A stretch of DNA of 64,000 nucleotides from Denitromonas iodatirespirans. Its GTDB lineage: Bacteria; Pseudomonadota; Gammaproteobacteria; Burkholderiales; Rhodocyclaceae. Location of the stretch: assembly GCF_018524365.1 (NCBI RefSeq), contig NZ_JAEKFT010000001.1, positions 1 to 64,000 on the forward strand, read 5' to 3'. This document shows, one piece after another, positions 7,894-17,049 of the stretch (positions are counted from its first letter, which is position 1; each line of letters begins with the position of its first letter). The position numbers were made by a program, and so were the translations under genes. The notes below the pieces were generated by a model that was not told the origin of the DNA, searched no databases, and worked only from the letters and a program-made list of their open reading frames with translations.

Positions 7894-8376
7894 GTGGAAG
7901 CGCTGCTCGCCACGCTTGAAGCCAGCGCACTTGCCACCGCGCTGAGCCGCTCGCAGTGGGTGTATCCGCTGATCAATGCGGGTCATGTGCTGGGCGTGGC
8001 GCTGTTGGTGGGTGCCATCGTGCCCATGGATCTACGCCTGCTGGGCGCCTGGCCCGCGGTGCCGCTGGCGCCCTTTTGCCGGGTGCTGGCCGGCTGCGCC
8101 GCTGCGGGCCTGCTGCTGGCCGCCGTGTGCGGCGCCCTACTCTTCGTCACCGGCGCCAGCGACTATGCGGCCTCCGACCTGTTCGTCACCAAAATGACCG
8201 TCGTCGCGCTCGCCACCTTGAATGCACTGGCCCTGCGCCTGAGCGGCTTTCACGCCTGTCTGCGCGCGGCCGACGCCGGCCACGCCTTGCCGCGCCGCGT
8301 TCGTGCCGGTGCCGCCGTCTCGCTGCTCGCCTGGCTGGTGGTGCTCATCCTGGGGCGGCTGGTGGGCTATCGGTAA
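7894..8376 (+). CDS. DUF6644-like membrane protein
   Basis: A 160-aa integral membrane protein starting at GTG 7894. About four hydrophobic segments are visible, including HVLGVALLVGAIVPM, CAAAGLLLAAVCGALLF and LLAWLVVLILGRLVG. The pattern SRSQWVYPLINAGHVLG followed by DLRLLG fits the DUF6644 family. It forms a pair with the upstream DUF6152 gene. Function unknown. Confidence 0.65.
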   Translation: MEALLATLEASALATALSRSQWVYPLINAGHVLGVALLVGAIVPMDLRLLGAWPAVPLAPFCRVLAGCAAAGLLLAAVCGALLFVTGASDYAASDLFVTKMTVVALATLNALALRLSGFHACLRAADAGHALPRRVRAGAAVSLLAWLVVLILGRLVGYR

Positions 8377-8614
8377 AGCCCGCGCCCGATCGACCCGATC
8401 AGCCCTGCCGGTAGGAAAGAAGTGCCCGTCGGCGCGGTAGTGGATAGCGCGCTTACGGTCATCGGCAAAACACAAGCGGTGGCCGAGGCCGAGTTACGCA
8501 CATCGACCGTCCGGCAGCTTGCAGCATGGAGCGGTCGTTTGCGCGCCGGCTGGCGGGGTGCAGGCGACGGCCTGCTTTGGGCCGACAAGCACCGACGCCC
8601 GCGCCCGAAACGCC

Positions 8615-9553
8615 TCAGAGCGCCGGCGTGACGAGCTTGCCGGTGCGGAAGAAGGCCTGCAGGTTTTCCAGCAGCAGGGCCTCCATGGCCTGCCGCGTCT
8701 CCCGCGTTCCGCTGGCCATGTGCGGCGTGAGCACGACGTTGTCCAGGACGAGCAGTTCGCCGGGCACGTCGGGCTCGCCTTCCAATACGTCCAGGCCGGC
8801 GCCGGCGATGGTCCGGGCGCTCAACGCGGCCACCAAGGCCGCCTGATCGACAACCGTACCCCGCGCGATGTTGATCAGAAAACCCTCGGCGCCCAGCGCA
8901 TCGAGGACCGACGCGCCGATCAGGTGACGCGTTTGCGGCCCGCCCGATACCGACACCACGAGAAAGTCTGCCCAGTAGGCCAGTGCCACCACGTCTGGCT
9001 CGAAACCGTAGTCGACGCCGTCGACCGGCTTGCGGCCGGTGTAGCGGACGCGCATGCCGAACCCGCCCGCCCGCAGAGCGATGGCACGGCCGATCTGCCC
9101 GAGCCCGACAATGCCCAGACGCTTACCGCTGATCCGACGGGTGAGCGCAAATTTCTCGCGTTGCCAGCGGCCGTCGCGCACGAAGCGGTCGGCGGCGGAG
9201 ATCCGGCGCGCGACGTCGATCATCAACCCGAAGGCGAGATCGGCCACGCAGTCGGTCAGCACACCGAAGGTGCCGCTCACCGCGATGCCGCGTTCGCGGG
9301 CGGCCTGCAGGTCGATCTTGTCGAGCCCTACCCCACGGCACGAGATCACCCGCAGCGCCGGCAAGGCGGCGATGAGTTCGGCCGAGGCGCCGACCGGCGC
9401 CGAGGTGGCGATCGCCTCGATGCGCGCGCCATGCCGGGCGAGATAAGCGGCGGTGTCGTCCTGCTCCCACAGGCGATGCACGTCGTAGGCATCGGCCAGC
9501 GCGGCATCGAGCGCCGGGGACAGGGCGGAGGTCTGCAACAGGGGGATCTTCAT
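8615..9553 (-). CDS. D-2-hydroxyacid dehydrogenase (glyoxylate/hydroxypyruvate reductase type)
   Basis: NAD(P)-dependent reductase of 2-keto acids, 312 aa, cytoplasmic. The nucleotide-binding motif is GLGQIG, the substrate Arg lies in NIARGTVVD, the Glu in LEGEPDVPGE, and the catalytic His in LTPHMASGT. This is the standard D-2-hydroxyacid dehydrogenase layout. It is last in the minus-strand run that carries the glucarate genes, so reduction of hydroxypyruvate or tartronate-semialdehyde-derived keto acids to glycerate is plausible. It could also act on glyoxylate or other keto acids. Confidence 0.85.
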   Translation of the reverse strand: MKIPLLQTSALSPALDAALADAYDVHRLWEQDDTAAYLARHGARIEAIATSAPVGASAELIAALPALRVISCRGVGLDKIDLQAARERGIAVSGTFGVLTDCVADLAFGLMIDVARRISAADRFVRDGRWQREKFALTRRISGKRLGIVGLGQIGRAIALRAGGFGMRVRYTGRKPVDGVDYGFEPDVVALAYWADFLVVSVSGGPQTRHLIGASVLDALGAEGFLINIARGTVVDQAALVAALSARTIAGAGLDVLEGEPDVPGELLVLDNVVLTPHMASGTRETRQAMEALLLENLQAFFRTGKLVTPAL

Positions 9554-9588
9554 CGTCTCGATGCCTCATCAGGGGGCAAGCGCCGCGC

Positions 9589-10527
9589 TCAGGACGGCAC
9601 CAGGAGCAGAACCAGCACCGACAGCGTGACGGCAGAAAAACCGGTCGACAGCAGGATTGTCGTCGCCGACGATTCGACCACCACCTGGTAGCGCTGGCCG
9701 AACAGGTAGGCGGTGATGCCGGTGGGCTGGGCGGCCAGCACGGTGGCCACCGCAGCCCACAGATCCGGCAGGCCGAACACCGGCGTAGCGAGCAGCCACA
9801 CCAGCGCCGGGTGCACCACGGTCTTGAAGGCGACCAGCGACAGCGGCTCGGCGAGCTGGCCGGCCACCTTGTAGCGCGCCATCGAGGCGCCCAGGGCGAA
9901 GAGTGCGCAGGGCACGGCAGCCGAGCCCAGCGGCGTGATGACCGCCAGCAGTACCTTGGGCAGGCTCAGGCCGGCCAGGTTGCTGATCAGCCCCGCAGCC
10001 AGGGCGAGGATGATCGGGTTGCCCGCCAGGCCGCGCAGGATGGCCGACAAGGTCTTGCCCAGGCCCTGCCCCTTGCCGCGCCCGGTCTCGATCGCCACCG
10101 TGACGATGGGCAGCAGGATCAGGCTGTGCACGGCGAGCAGGATGAACATCGGCAGCGCCCCTTGCGCACCGAAAGCGGTGAGCACCAGCGGAATGCCGAG
10201 CATCGAGGTATTGGAGAAGCCCGCCCCCAGCGCCATCACCCCCTGCTCGTCGAGCCGGCGGCCGAAGCACCAACGCCCCACCGCCATGGCCAGCGCCATG
10301 GTGGCCAGGGTGCCGCCGAAATAGGCGGCAAGATAGGCCCAGGGGATCTGTGCCGGCAGCTCCGCGGCGGCAATCGACTGGAACAGCAGCAACGGCAGCG
10401 CAAACCCGAACACGAACAACGACAGGCCGCGGTTGGCATGGTCGTCGAACTTGCCCGCGCGGGCCGACGCGTAGCCCAGCGCGAGGATGCCGAACACCGG
10501 CAGGATGATCTCGATGACCTGGCTCAC
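9589..10527 (-). CDS. AEC (auxin efflux carrier) family transporter
   Basis: A 312-aa permease with about ten hydrophobic helices in two halves, of the AEC/malonate-malate exporter type. Features include GFSNTSMLGIPLV and AAQPTGITAYLFGQRY. It starts at GTG 10527 with CGGAGC upstream and ends 35 bases before the hydroxyacid dehydrogenase, suggesting cotranscription. A small organic acid is the likely substrate. The direction of transport cannot be told. Confidence 0.8.
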   Translation of the reverse strand: MSQVIEIILPVFGILALGYASARAGKFDDHANRGLSLFVFGFALPLLLFQSIAAAELPAQIPWAYLAAYFGGTLATMALAMAVGRWCFGRRLDEQGVMALGAGFSNTSMLGIPLVLTAFGAQGALPMFILLAVHSLILLPIVTVAIETGRGKGQGLGKTLSAILRGLAGNPIILALAAGLISNLAGLSLPKVLLAVITPLGSAAVPCALFALGASMARYKVAGQLAEPLSLVAFKTVVHPALVWLLATPVFGLPDLWAAVATVLAAQPTGITAYLFGQRYQVVVESSATTILLSTGFSAVTLSVLVLLLVPS

Positions 10528-10559
10528 GCGCTATGCTCCGATGGCAGAATCCGGCGGCC

Positions 10560-10606
10560 TCAGCCGCTGTTGCGTAACCCCGCGACCACGCCGTTGATGC
10601 TGAGGG
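10560..10606 (-). pseudogene. ppc: 3' relic of phosphoenolpyruvate carboxylase (ppc)
   Basis: Reading leftward, the bases translate to LSINGVVAGLRNSG followed by TGA (10562-10560). This closely resembles the invariant C-terminus of PEP carboxylase (family pattern ...I.GIAAGMRNTG-stop). No other part of ppc is visible: pyruvate kinase ends only 58 bases upstream. The remainder was probably lost by deletion, or the pyk/gar block was inserted there. The match is short, so chance is possible but unlikely for 14 aligned residues ending in a stop. Confidence 0.6.
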
Positions 10607-10616
10607 GATGCCGCGG

Positions 10617-10645
10617 CGCACCGGCGCGCCGGTCTCGCCGGTGCG
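10617..10645. repeat. 10-bp perfect inverted repeat downstream of pyruvate kinase
   Basis: CGCACCGGCG (10617-10626) pairs with CGCCGGTGCG (10636-10645) around a 9-base loop. It lies just after the pyruvate kinase stop and just before the ppc relic. No T-tract follows. It could act as a GC-rich transcript end or mRNA-stabilising hairpin. Confidence 0.55.
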
Positions 10646-10663
10646 GTGGCGGCGCAGCAGCGA

Positions 10664-12097
10664 TCAGTCGATCTGCGCAATGCGCAACAGGTTGGTGGTG
10701 CCCGAGGCGCCGAAGGGCATGCCGGCGGCGATCACCACGGTGTCGCCCGAGCGGCCGAAGCCCGCCGTGCGCGCGGTGTCGCAGGCCAGGTCGCTCATCT
10801 CGGAGACGCTCTGCACATCGTGGCAGAGCACCGCATGCACGCCCCAGACCAGCGCCAGCCGGCGCGCGGTGGCCCGCCGCGGCGTCATGCCGATGACCGG
10901 CGCCTGCGGGCGCTCGCGGGCGATGCGTAGCGCCGAATAGCCCGAGCTGGTGTAGGCCACGGTGGCGGCCACTTGCAGCAGCGCGGCGATGTCGCGCACC
11001 GCGGCGCCGATGGCGTCGGCTTTCTTCGGCTCGGGCGGGGTCTGCGCGGCGTCGATCGCCTGGTGGTAGTAGGGGTCGGCCTCGGTCTGGGCGATGATGC
11101 GGTCCATCATGCGCACCGCCTCCACCGGATATTTGCCGGAGGCCGACTCGGCCGACAGCATCACCGCGTCGGCGCCGTCGTAGATCGCGGTGGCCACGTC
11201 CGAGGCTTCGGCGCGCGTGGGCACCGGCGTGCCGACCATGGATTCGAGCATCTGGGTGGCGACGATCACCGGGCGGCCGGCCTGGCGGCAGGCGCGCACG
11301 ATGCGCTTCTGGATCGCCGGCACCTCCTCGGGCGGCATCTCCACGCCGAGGTCGCCGCGCGCCACCATGATGGCGTCGCTTTCAGCGACGATCGCCGCCA
11401 AGCTGCCGATGGCGGCGGGTTTTTCCAGCTTGGCGACGATGCCCGCGCGCCCCTGCACGATGCCCTTGATCTCGACGATGTCCTCCGGGCGCTGGACGAA
11501 GGACAGCGCCACCCAGTCGACGCCCAGTTGCAGCGCGTAGTCGAGGTCGGCGCGGTCCTTGTCGGTGAGCGCCGAGAGCGGCAACACCACGCCCGGCACG
11601 TTCACGCCCTTGCGGTCGGAGAGCGCGCCGCCGGCGATGACACGCGTCTCGGCGAAGTCGGCCCCGCAGCGCTCGACGCGCAGGCGGATGCGCCCGTCGT
11701 CGAGCAGCAGGTCGGTGCCCTCGACCAGCGCATCGAAGATCTCGGGGTGTGGCATCGCCACCCGCGTGCGGTCACCGGGCTGCGCGCGGTCGAGGTCGAG
11801 GCGGAAGGTGTCGCCCTCGACCAGCTGCACCGGGCCATCGGCGAAAGCGCCCACGCGCAGCTTGGGGCCCTGCAGATCGGCGAGCACGCCGACCGGCCGG
11901 CCGCTGTGCCGCTCCAGCGCGCGGATGAGATCGAAGCGCGCTTTGTGGTCGTCATGGCTGCCGTGGCTGAAGTTGAGGCGGAACACGTCCGCCCCGGCCT
12001 CGAACAGGGCGCGGATCGTCTCTTCGGAAGAACTCGCCGGGCCCAGCGTGGCGAGAATCTTGGCTTTGCGGTCGCGTTTCATCAGGGGGTTTTCCAT
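10664..12097 (-). CDS. pyk: pyruvate kinase
   Basis: Converts PEP and ADP to pyruvate and ATP. At 477 aa it has the usual barrel, B domain and C-terminal regulatory domain. Motifs include KILATLGPAS at the N-terminus, FRLNFSHG, and the signature MVARGDLGVEMPPEEVP followed by QKRIV. ATG 12097 gives MENPLMKRDRK; ATG 12082 is an alternative. Its place behind garD fits a role in moving carbon from 2-phosphoglycerate, the product of the glycerate kinase in the same run, to pyruvate. Confidence 0.95.
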   Translation of the reverse strand: MENPLMKRDRKAKILATLGPASSSEETIRALFEAGADVFRLNFSHGSHDDHKARFDLIRALERHSGRPVGVLADLQGPKLRVGAFADGPVQLVEGDTFRLDLDRAQPGDRTRVAMPHPEIFDALVEGTDLLLDDGRIRLRVERCGADFAETRVIAGGALSDRKGVNVPGVVLPLSALTDKDRADLDYALQLGVDWVALSFVQRPEDIVEIKGIVQGRAGIVAKLEKPAAIGSLAAIVAESDAIMVARGDLGVEMPPEEVPAIQKRIVRACRQAGRPVIVATQMLESMVGTPVPTRAEASDVATAIYDGADAVMLSAESASGKYPVEAVRMMDRIIAQTEADPYYHQAIDAAQTPPEPKKADAIGAAVRDIAALLQVAATVAYTSSGYSALRIARERPQAPVIGMTPRRATARRLALVWGVHAVLCHDVQSVSEMSDLACDTARTAGFGRSGDTVVIAAGMPFGASGTTNLLRIAQID

Positions 12098-12137
12098 CTC
12101 TGTGTGCGGGTTCGACGAGCGGGCATGCGGCCGCCCC

Positions 12138-13724
12138 TCAGGTGACCGGCGCCGGGTTGAACAGCGTCAGCGCGTTGGCGAGCTTCCAGTGCTCGGCCCA
12201 TGTCTTGCGCCCGCTCGCCACCTCCAGCATCAGGCGGAACAGCTCCCAGCCGAGGCCGTCGATGTCGATCTCGCCGTCGGCGATGCGCCCGGCGTTGACA
12301 TCCATCAGGTCGTGCCAGCGCCGCGCGAGGTCCGAGCGCGTGGCGACCTTGATCACCGGGCACTCGGCCAGCCCGTAGGGCGTGCCGCGGCCGGTGGTGA
12401 AGATGTGCAGGTTCATCCCGGCGGCCAGTTGCAGGGTGCCGCAGATGAAGTCGCTGGCCGGCGTGGCGGCGTAGATCAGGCCGCGCTGGGCGAGCTTCTC
12501 GCCCGGCGACAGTACGCCGCTGATCGGCGCGGTGCCCGATTTGATGATCGAGCCCATCGCCTTCTCGACGATGTTCGACAGCCCGCCCTTCTTGTTGCCG
12601 GGCGTGGTGTTGGCGCTGCGATCCACCCGCCCCTTGTCGAGGTAGGCGTCGTACCAGGCCATCTCGCGGATCATCGCCTCGGCCACTTCGGCATTCACCG
12701 CGCGCGCGGTGAGCTGGTCGATGCCGTCGCGCACCTCGGTGACTTCCGAGAACATCACCGTGGCACCGGCGCGCACCAGCAGGTCGGTGGCGAAGCCCAC
12801 CGCCGGGTTGGCGGTGACGCCTGAGAAGGCGTCCGAGCCGCCGCACTGCACGCCCACCACCAGCTCGGAGGCCGGACAGGTCTCGCGCCGGCGGGCGTTG
12901 AGGCGTTCGAGGTGCTCCTCGGCCGTGACCAGGATGCTGTCGATCATCGACATGAAGCCGACATGATGCTCGCTTTGCAGGCACACCACGTCGAGTTCCG
13001 GGTTGGCGGTGAGGCCCACGTCGGCGACGTTGCGCTCGTCGAGGATGGGGATGCTGCCGGGCGGCAGCAGGCGCTCGGGCTGCAGCTTCTCACAGCCCAG
13101 GCTGACCACCATCACCTCGCCGCCGAAGTTGGGGTTGAGGCTGATGTTGCGCAGGGTGCGGATGGGGATGATGGCGTCCGGCGCGTCGATGGCGACGCCG
13201 CAGCCGTAGCTGTGTTCGAGCCCGACCACGTCGTCCACGTTGGGGTACTTGGGCAGCAGCTCGGCCTTGATGCGCTGCACGGCGAAATCGACCACGCCGG
13301 CCACGCACTGCACCGTGGTGGTGATGGCCAGGATGTTGCGCGTGCCGACCGAGCCGTCCGGGTTGCGGTAGCCCTCGAAGGTATAGCCCTCCAGCGGCGG
13401 CAAGGGCGCGGGCTGGCGGGTGGCGATCGGTAGCCCGTCGAGCGCGCGCGCGGCCGGCATGCGCAGCAAGCGCTCGTGCACCCAGCTGCCGGCGGCGATG
13501 TCTTGCTGCGCGTAGCCGATGGCGACGTTGTAGCGCAGCACCGCGGCGCTGGCGGCCAGATCCGTGAGGGCGATCTTGTGCCCCTGGGGCACGTGCTCGC
13601 GCAGCGTCAGCCCGTCGGGGAGCACCGTGCCGGCGGGCAAGCCGCCGTCGTTGACGACAACCGCCACGTTGTCGTCCGGATGGATGCGGATCGTGCGCGG
13701 AAGGGAGGCGGAAGCGTGCGTCAT
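12138..13724 (-). CDS. garD: galactarate dehydratase (UxaA/GarD family)
   Basis: Dehydrates D-galactarate to 5-dehydro-4-deoxy-D-glucarate. It has an N-terminal SAF-like domain (about 1-100) and a long UxaA C-terminal domain with [35 protein letters not shown] and [12 protein letters not shown]. Conserved Cys and His residues probably bind the catalytic metal. Length of 528 aa is close to E. coli GarD (523). I chose ATG 13724 ([11 protein letters not shown]) over an in-frame codon at 13763 because the extra residues are not family-like. Altronate dehydratase is the main alternative, but the neighbours favour galactarate or a related aldarate. Confidence 0.85.
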   Translation of the reverse strand: MTHASASLPRTIRIHPDDNVAVVVNDGGLPAGTVLPDGLTLREHVPQGHKIALTDLAASAAVLRYNVAIGYAQQDIAAGSWVHERLLRMPAARALDGLPIATRQPAPLPPLEGYTFEGYRNPDGSVGTRNILAITTTVQCVAGVVDFAVQRIKAELLPKYPNVDDVVGLEHSYGCGVAIDAPDAIIPIRTLRNISLNPNFGGEVMVVSLGCEKLQPERLLPPGSIPILDERNVADVGLTANPELDVVCLQSEHHVGFMSMIDSILVTAEEHLERLNARRRETCPASELVVGVQCGGSDAFSGVTANPAVGFATDLLVRAGATVMFSEVTEVRDGIDQLTARAVNAEVAEAMIREMAWYDAYLDKGRVDRSANTTPGNKKGGLSNIVEKAMGSIIKSGTAPISGVLSPGEKLAQRGLIYAATPASDFICGTLQLAAGMNLHIFTTGRGTPYGLAECPVIKVATRSDLARRWHDLMDVNAGRIADGEIDIDGLGWELFRLMLEVASGRKTWAEHWKLANALTLFNPAPVT

Positions 13725-13737
13725 GGTCGTGTCCTGT

Positions 13738-14850
13738 TCAGACGGCACCGTGCGTCTCGACATACAAGGCGTACAGGGAGTGGCTGCTGGCCATGTAGAG
13801 CCGGTTGTTCTTCGGCCCGCCGAAGCACAGGTTGGCGCAACGCTCGGGCAGGCGGATATGCGCCAGCGGCTTGCCCTGGCTGCTGAAGACCATCACGCCG
13901 TCGAGGTCCTCGGGCTTGCCCTTGAGCTGGAAGACCTGGCGACCGCCCACTTCCGTGGGTTCGGGCTGGAGCGCGCCGTTGCTGCCCCAGCCGCACCACA
14001 GGTTGCCATCGCGATCCACCTTGAAACCGTCGAGCGCACCGAAGTCCGCCGCGTCGATGAGCTTGGTCTTGTTCGACACGGTGCCGTCGGCGTTCACGTC
14101 GAAGCGCCAGATGCTGCGATTTGGCGAGCCCTTCCATTCGACGACATAGAGCTTCGATTCGTCGGGGCTGAAGGCCAAGCCGTTGGGATTGACGAGGTCG
14201 GTCACGACCGCGTTGAGCCGGCCATCGGGTGCGAGGCGGTAGACGTTGGTCGTGGCCTGCTCCGGCTTCGCACGGCTGCCCTCGTATTCGCCGTTGATGC
14301 CGAAGAGCGGGTCGGTAAACCAGATCGAATCGTCCGACTTGACCACCACATCATTCGGCGCGTTCAGCTGCTTGCCTTCGTAGGCATCGGCCAGCACGGT
14401 GATCTCGCCGTTCTTTTCGGTGCGAACGACCCGACGCGTCCCCGAATGTTCGCAAGTGATCAAGCGCCCCTGGCGGTCGCGGGTGTTGCCATTGGCGAAA
14501 TTCGACGGGCTGCGGAAGACCGTGAAGCTGCCGTCCTTTTCGCTGTATTTCATGATCCGGTTGTTCGGAATATCGCTCAGCAGCACGTAGCCCGGCCCGC
14601 CATTCTCGCCCGGGAAATAGACCGGGCCCTCTGCCCAGCGCATGCCCGTGGCGACCTGTTCGAGCGACGTGGCATAGACCCGGTATTTCGCGAAACCCGG
14701 GTCCAGGATCTGGATCGCCGGATCCGGATAGCGCTGGTTCGGACTGAACGCAAACGCCTGTGCAAAAACCGGGATGCTCGTCGCTGCCAGGCCGGCACCG
14801 GCCGCGGCCTTCAGGAAGTGACGACGGGTATTGGCGTGCTGTTGCGTCAT
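13738..14850 (-). CDS. SMP-30/gluconolactonase family protein with Tat signal
   Basis: A 370-aa six-bladed beta-propeller lactonase. It opens with a Tat signal ([14 protein letters not shown], cleavage near FAQA), so it is folded in the cytoplasm and exported. The propeller contains [11 protein letters not shown] near its start (metal-binding Glu), [31 protein letters not shown] and [19 protein letters not shown], giving the family's Glu/Asn/Asp metal site. Shine-Dalgarno GAGGAGAC precedes ATG 14850. Lying between the tricarboxylate-type transporter and garD, it probably opens sugar-acid lactones (for example glucarolactone) in the periplasm before uptake. Confidence 0.85.
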   Translation of the reverse strand: MTQQHANTRRHFLKAAAGAGLAATSIPVFAQAFAFSPNQRYPDPAIQILDPGFAKYRVYATSLEQVATGMRWAEGPVYFPGENGGPGYVLLSDIPNNRIMKYSEKDGSFTVFRSPSNFANGNTRDRQGRLITCEHSGTRRVVRTEKNGEITVLADAYEGKQLNAPNDVVVKSDDSIWFTDPLFGINGEYEGSRAKPEQATTNVYRLAPDGRLNAVVTDLVNPNGLAFSPDESKLYVVEWKGSPNRSIWRFDVNADGTVSNKTKLIDAADFGALDGFKVDRDGNLWCGWGSNGALQPEPTEVGGRQVFQLKGKPEDLDGVMVFSSQGKPLAHIRLPERCANLCFGGPKNNRLYMASSHSLYALYVETHGAV

Positions 14851-14885
14851 GGGGTGTCTCCTCGTTGATGCCCTGCGGGAAGTCG

Positions 14886-14924
14886 TTTTTTTTTGGGCCG
14901 CCAGACCGGCGGGCGGCCTGGCGG
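14886..14924. repeat. T9 tract beside a 10-bp GC hairpin
   Basis: CCGCCAGACC (14898-14907) pairs with GGCCTGGCGG (14915-14924) with one A.C mismatch, which is a G.T wobble on the minus-strand transcript. A run of nine T sits at 14886-14894. On the minus strand, the direction of the genes here, the hairpin is followed by A residues, so this is not a canonical terminator. It may reduce read-through from tctA into the lactonase gene. Confidence 0.45.
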
Positions 14925-15008
14925 AGAAACGTCGTGCCGGAACTGGCTCGCAACGCAAGCCCTGCCCGGCAGCGCCGGGCCATGTCCTCGTCCGGATTCA
15001 GCCCGCCA

Positions 15009-16511
15009 TCACTTGCCGGATGGCGTCAGGCGCTTGTTTTTGCGGTGGCTATAGATCGAGTACCCCACCGACAGCGCGATCAGCACCCACAGGAAGACGG
15101 CGATCGGGCTCTTGGTGAAGAAGATTGAGAGCGTGCCGAAGGACTCCAGGCTCTTGACGAAATAGACCTCGGCCGACGGCCCCAGGATGAAGCCGATGAT
15201 GAAGGGCGCGATCTCCAGGCCCAGCTTGGCGCCGACGAAGCCGAACAGGCCGAAGATGAGCAGGGTCCACACGTCGAACATGATGCCGCTGTTGATCGCA
15301 TAGGCGCCGACCACGCACATCATCATGATGCCGGGGTAGAGCAAGTACTTCGGCACGGTGATGACCTTGGCGATATGACGGATCGCGAACCACATCACCA
15401 GGAACATCACCAGATTGGCGGCGACCAGGCCGATCATCATCACGTCCCAGGTGGTCTGGTTCTCGCCGATGAACAGCGGCCCCACCTGGATACCCTGCAG
15501 GGTGAAGGCGCCGATCAGCACCGCGGTGGTCGAGTCACCCGGGATGCCCAGCGACAACAGCGGAATCAGCGCACCGCCGGTGAGGCCGTTGTTGGACGAT
15601 TCGGAGGCGATCACCCCCGGCGGATGGCCGGTGCCGAACTTGTCGTTCTCCTTGGAGAAGTTCTTGGCCTGCGAATAGGCCAGCACCGAGGCCGCGCTGC
15701 CGCCCACGCCGGGCAGCATGCCGATGAAAGTGCCGATCGATGAGGAGCGAACCAGGTTGGTGACCTGCCCCTTGAACACCGACCACTGGAAGCGCTTGCG
15801 CGCAGCGAGCTTGACGCTCTCGGCGTGTTCGTCATGCACGCCCTTCTGCGCCTCTTCGAAAATCACGGAAAGACCAAACAACCCGATCAACAGCGGCAGC
15901 AGCGAGAAGCCGTTTTCCAGCCAGGGCGACAGGAACTCGGGCACGATGCGCAGCTCGCCGTTGCCACCGGTGCTCATGTTGTACACGCCGAACAAGCTCA
16001 CCCACATGCCCAGCACGCCGGAGAAGATGCCCACCAGCAGCGACTTGCACAGCGAGGCGATGACGGTGAGCGCGAACAGGATGATCAAGAACTTCTCCAC
16101 GTAGGAGAACTTGATCGCCCAGTCGGCCAGCGTGGGGGCGAAGTAGAACAGCACCGCGGCGCTGAACAGGCCGCCGAACAGCGACGAGGCGATGCCGAGC
16201 TTGAGCGCCTTTTCCGGCTCGCCGTTCTTGGTCATCGGGTAGCCGTCGAAGGTGGTGGTGATCGACGATGGCGTGCCCGGGATGTTGATCAGGATGGCCG
16301 GCACCAAGCCGCCGGAAATGCCGCCGACGTACAGGCCGAGGAGCAGCGCGAGACCATGGTTCAGGTCCAGTGCGTAGGTCATCGGCAGGCACACGGCCAC
16401 CGCCATGGTCGCGGTCATGCCCGGGATGGCACCGAACAGGATGCCGATGACGGTACCGAGGGTCACCAGCAGGAAATAGGTGACGTCGAGGGAAGAGAGA
16501 ATTGCGTCCAT
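15009..16511 (-). CDS. tctA: tripartite tricarboxylate transporter, large permease TctA
   Basis: The large (12-TM class) membrane subunit of a TctABC secondary transporter, 500 aa. Family features include GAIPGMTATMAVAV, LLGLYVGGISGG followed by NIPGTPSSI, and GMLPGVGGSAASVLAY. ATG 16511 follows GAGGAA; GTG 16514 directly before it is an alternative. It is the last of tctC-tctB-tctA and lies inside the glucarate run. The likely cargo is glucarate, galactarate or their lactones, delivered by the periplasmic TctC protein. Confidence 0.92.
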   Translation of the reverse strand: MDAILSSLDVTYFLLVTLGTVIGILFGAIPGMTATMAVAVCLPMTYALDLNHGLALLLGLYVGGISGGLVPAILINIPGTPSSITTTFDGYPMTKNGEPEKALKLGIASSLFGGLFSAAVLFYFAPTLADWAIKFSYVEKFLIILFALTVIASLCKSLLVGIFSGVLGMWVSLFGVYNMSTGGNGELRIVPEFLSPWLENGFSLLPLLIGLFGLSVIFEEAQKGVHDEHAESVKLAARKRFQWSVFKGQVTNLVRSSSIGTFIGMLPGVGGSAASVLAYSQAKNFSKENDKFGTGHPPGVIASESSNNGLTGGALIPLLSLGIPGDSTTAVLIGAFTLQGIQVGPLFIGENQTTWDVMMIGLVAANLVMFLVMWFAIRHIAKVITVPKYLLYPGIMMMCVVGAYAINSGIMFDVWTLLIFGLFGFVGAKLGLEIAPFIIGFILGPSAEVYFVKSLESFGTLSIFFTKSPIAVFLWVLIALSVGYSIYSHRKNKRLTPSGK

Positions 16512-16529
16512 CACATGGGTTCCTCGCGC

Positions 16530-16970
16530 TTACGGCAGGGTGATGCGGAAGATGTGGGCGAACACGAACCACACGACTGTCGGCGTAACGAGCGCGTTGA
16601 GCGCCATCAGTAGGGTCTTGCGACGGTTGTTGTCATGGACGAACAGCCACGACAGGGCAAAACCATAGACGTAGGACGTCAGCAGGAAGCCGACGCCGGT
16701 ATTGGGGTAGATGGTGCCGACCGGTTCCATGACCGCGAAATACACCGGCGTCAGCGTCAGGCAGCCGAACAGGCGCCGCTTGTCGATCTCCCAGGCCCGG
16801 ATGCGTGCACCCAACGGGGTTTCGCGCCACCGCGCCACCCAGTGCCGCCCGTGCGTCACGACGATCGCCAGCATCAGCACCACCAGCACCCACTCGACGA
16901 TGGTCGGGAAGAACAGGTGGGACTGATCGAAGTCGATGCGAACCTTGAAGAAGTCGGAGATTTTTTCCAT
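16530..16970 (-). CDS. tctB: tripartite tricarboxylate transporter, small permease TctB
   Basis: The small four-helix subunit of the TctABC transporter, 146 aa. Hydrophobic segments include IVEWVLVVLMLAIVV, LFGCLTLTPVYFAVM, NTGVGFLLTSYVYGFAL and ALVTPTVVWFVFAHI. ATG 16970 has GATGAGG just upstream; an in-frame GTG at 16982 would add four residues. Its end lies 18 bases from the TctA start. A strong hairpin separates it from tctC. Confidence 0.85.
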   Translation of the reverse strand: MEKISDFFKVRIDFDQSHLFFPTIVEWVLVVLMLAIVVTHGRHWVARWRETPLGARIRAWEIDKRRLFGCLTLTPVYFAVMEPVGTIYPNTGVGFLLTSYVYGFALSWLFVHDNNRRKTLLMALNALVTPTVVWFVFAHIFRITLP

Positions 16971-16998
16971 TGCCTCATCCACCTCTGCGCTTCTGGAG

Positions 16999-17041
16999 GG
17001 CGTACGCTGCCGGCCGCTCGGCCGGACCGGCAGCGTACGCC
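16999..17041 (-). promoter_or_regulatory. 15-bp perfect hairpin between tctC and tctB
   Basis: GGCGTACGCTGCCGG (16999-17013) is exactly complementary to CCGGCAGCGTACGCC (17027-17041) around a 13-base loop. It begins 9 bases after the tctC stop in the direction of transcription. No U-tract follows, so it probably stabilises the upstream message or limits read-through. That would keep the binding protein in excess over the permeases, as is common in binding-protein operons. Confidence 0.7.
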
Positions 17042-17049
17042 ACTGGCGC

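Noticed and set aside
8377-8614. Short open frames between the DUF6644 gene and the hydroxyacid dehydrogenase
   Set aside because: Frames of about 70 codons exist on both strands, but none has a ribosome binding site with a recognisable product.
14886-14924. Intrinsic terminator at the T9 tract
   Set aside because: The T-run precedes the hairpin on the plus strand and appears as A residues after it on the transcribed minus strand, so it cannot serve as a normal terminator for these genes.
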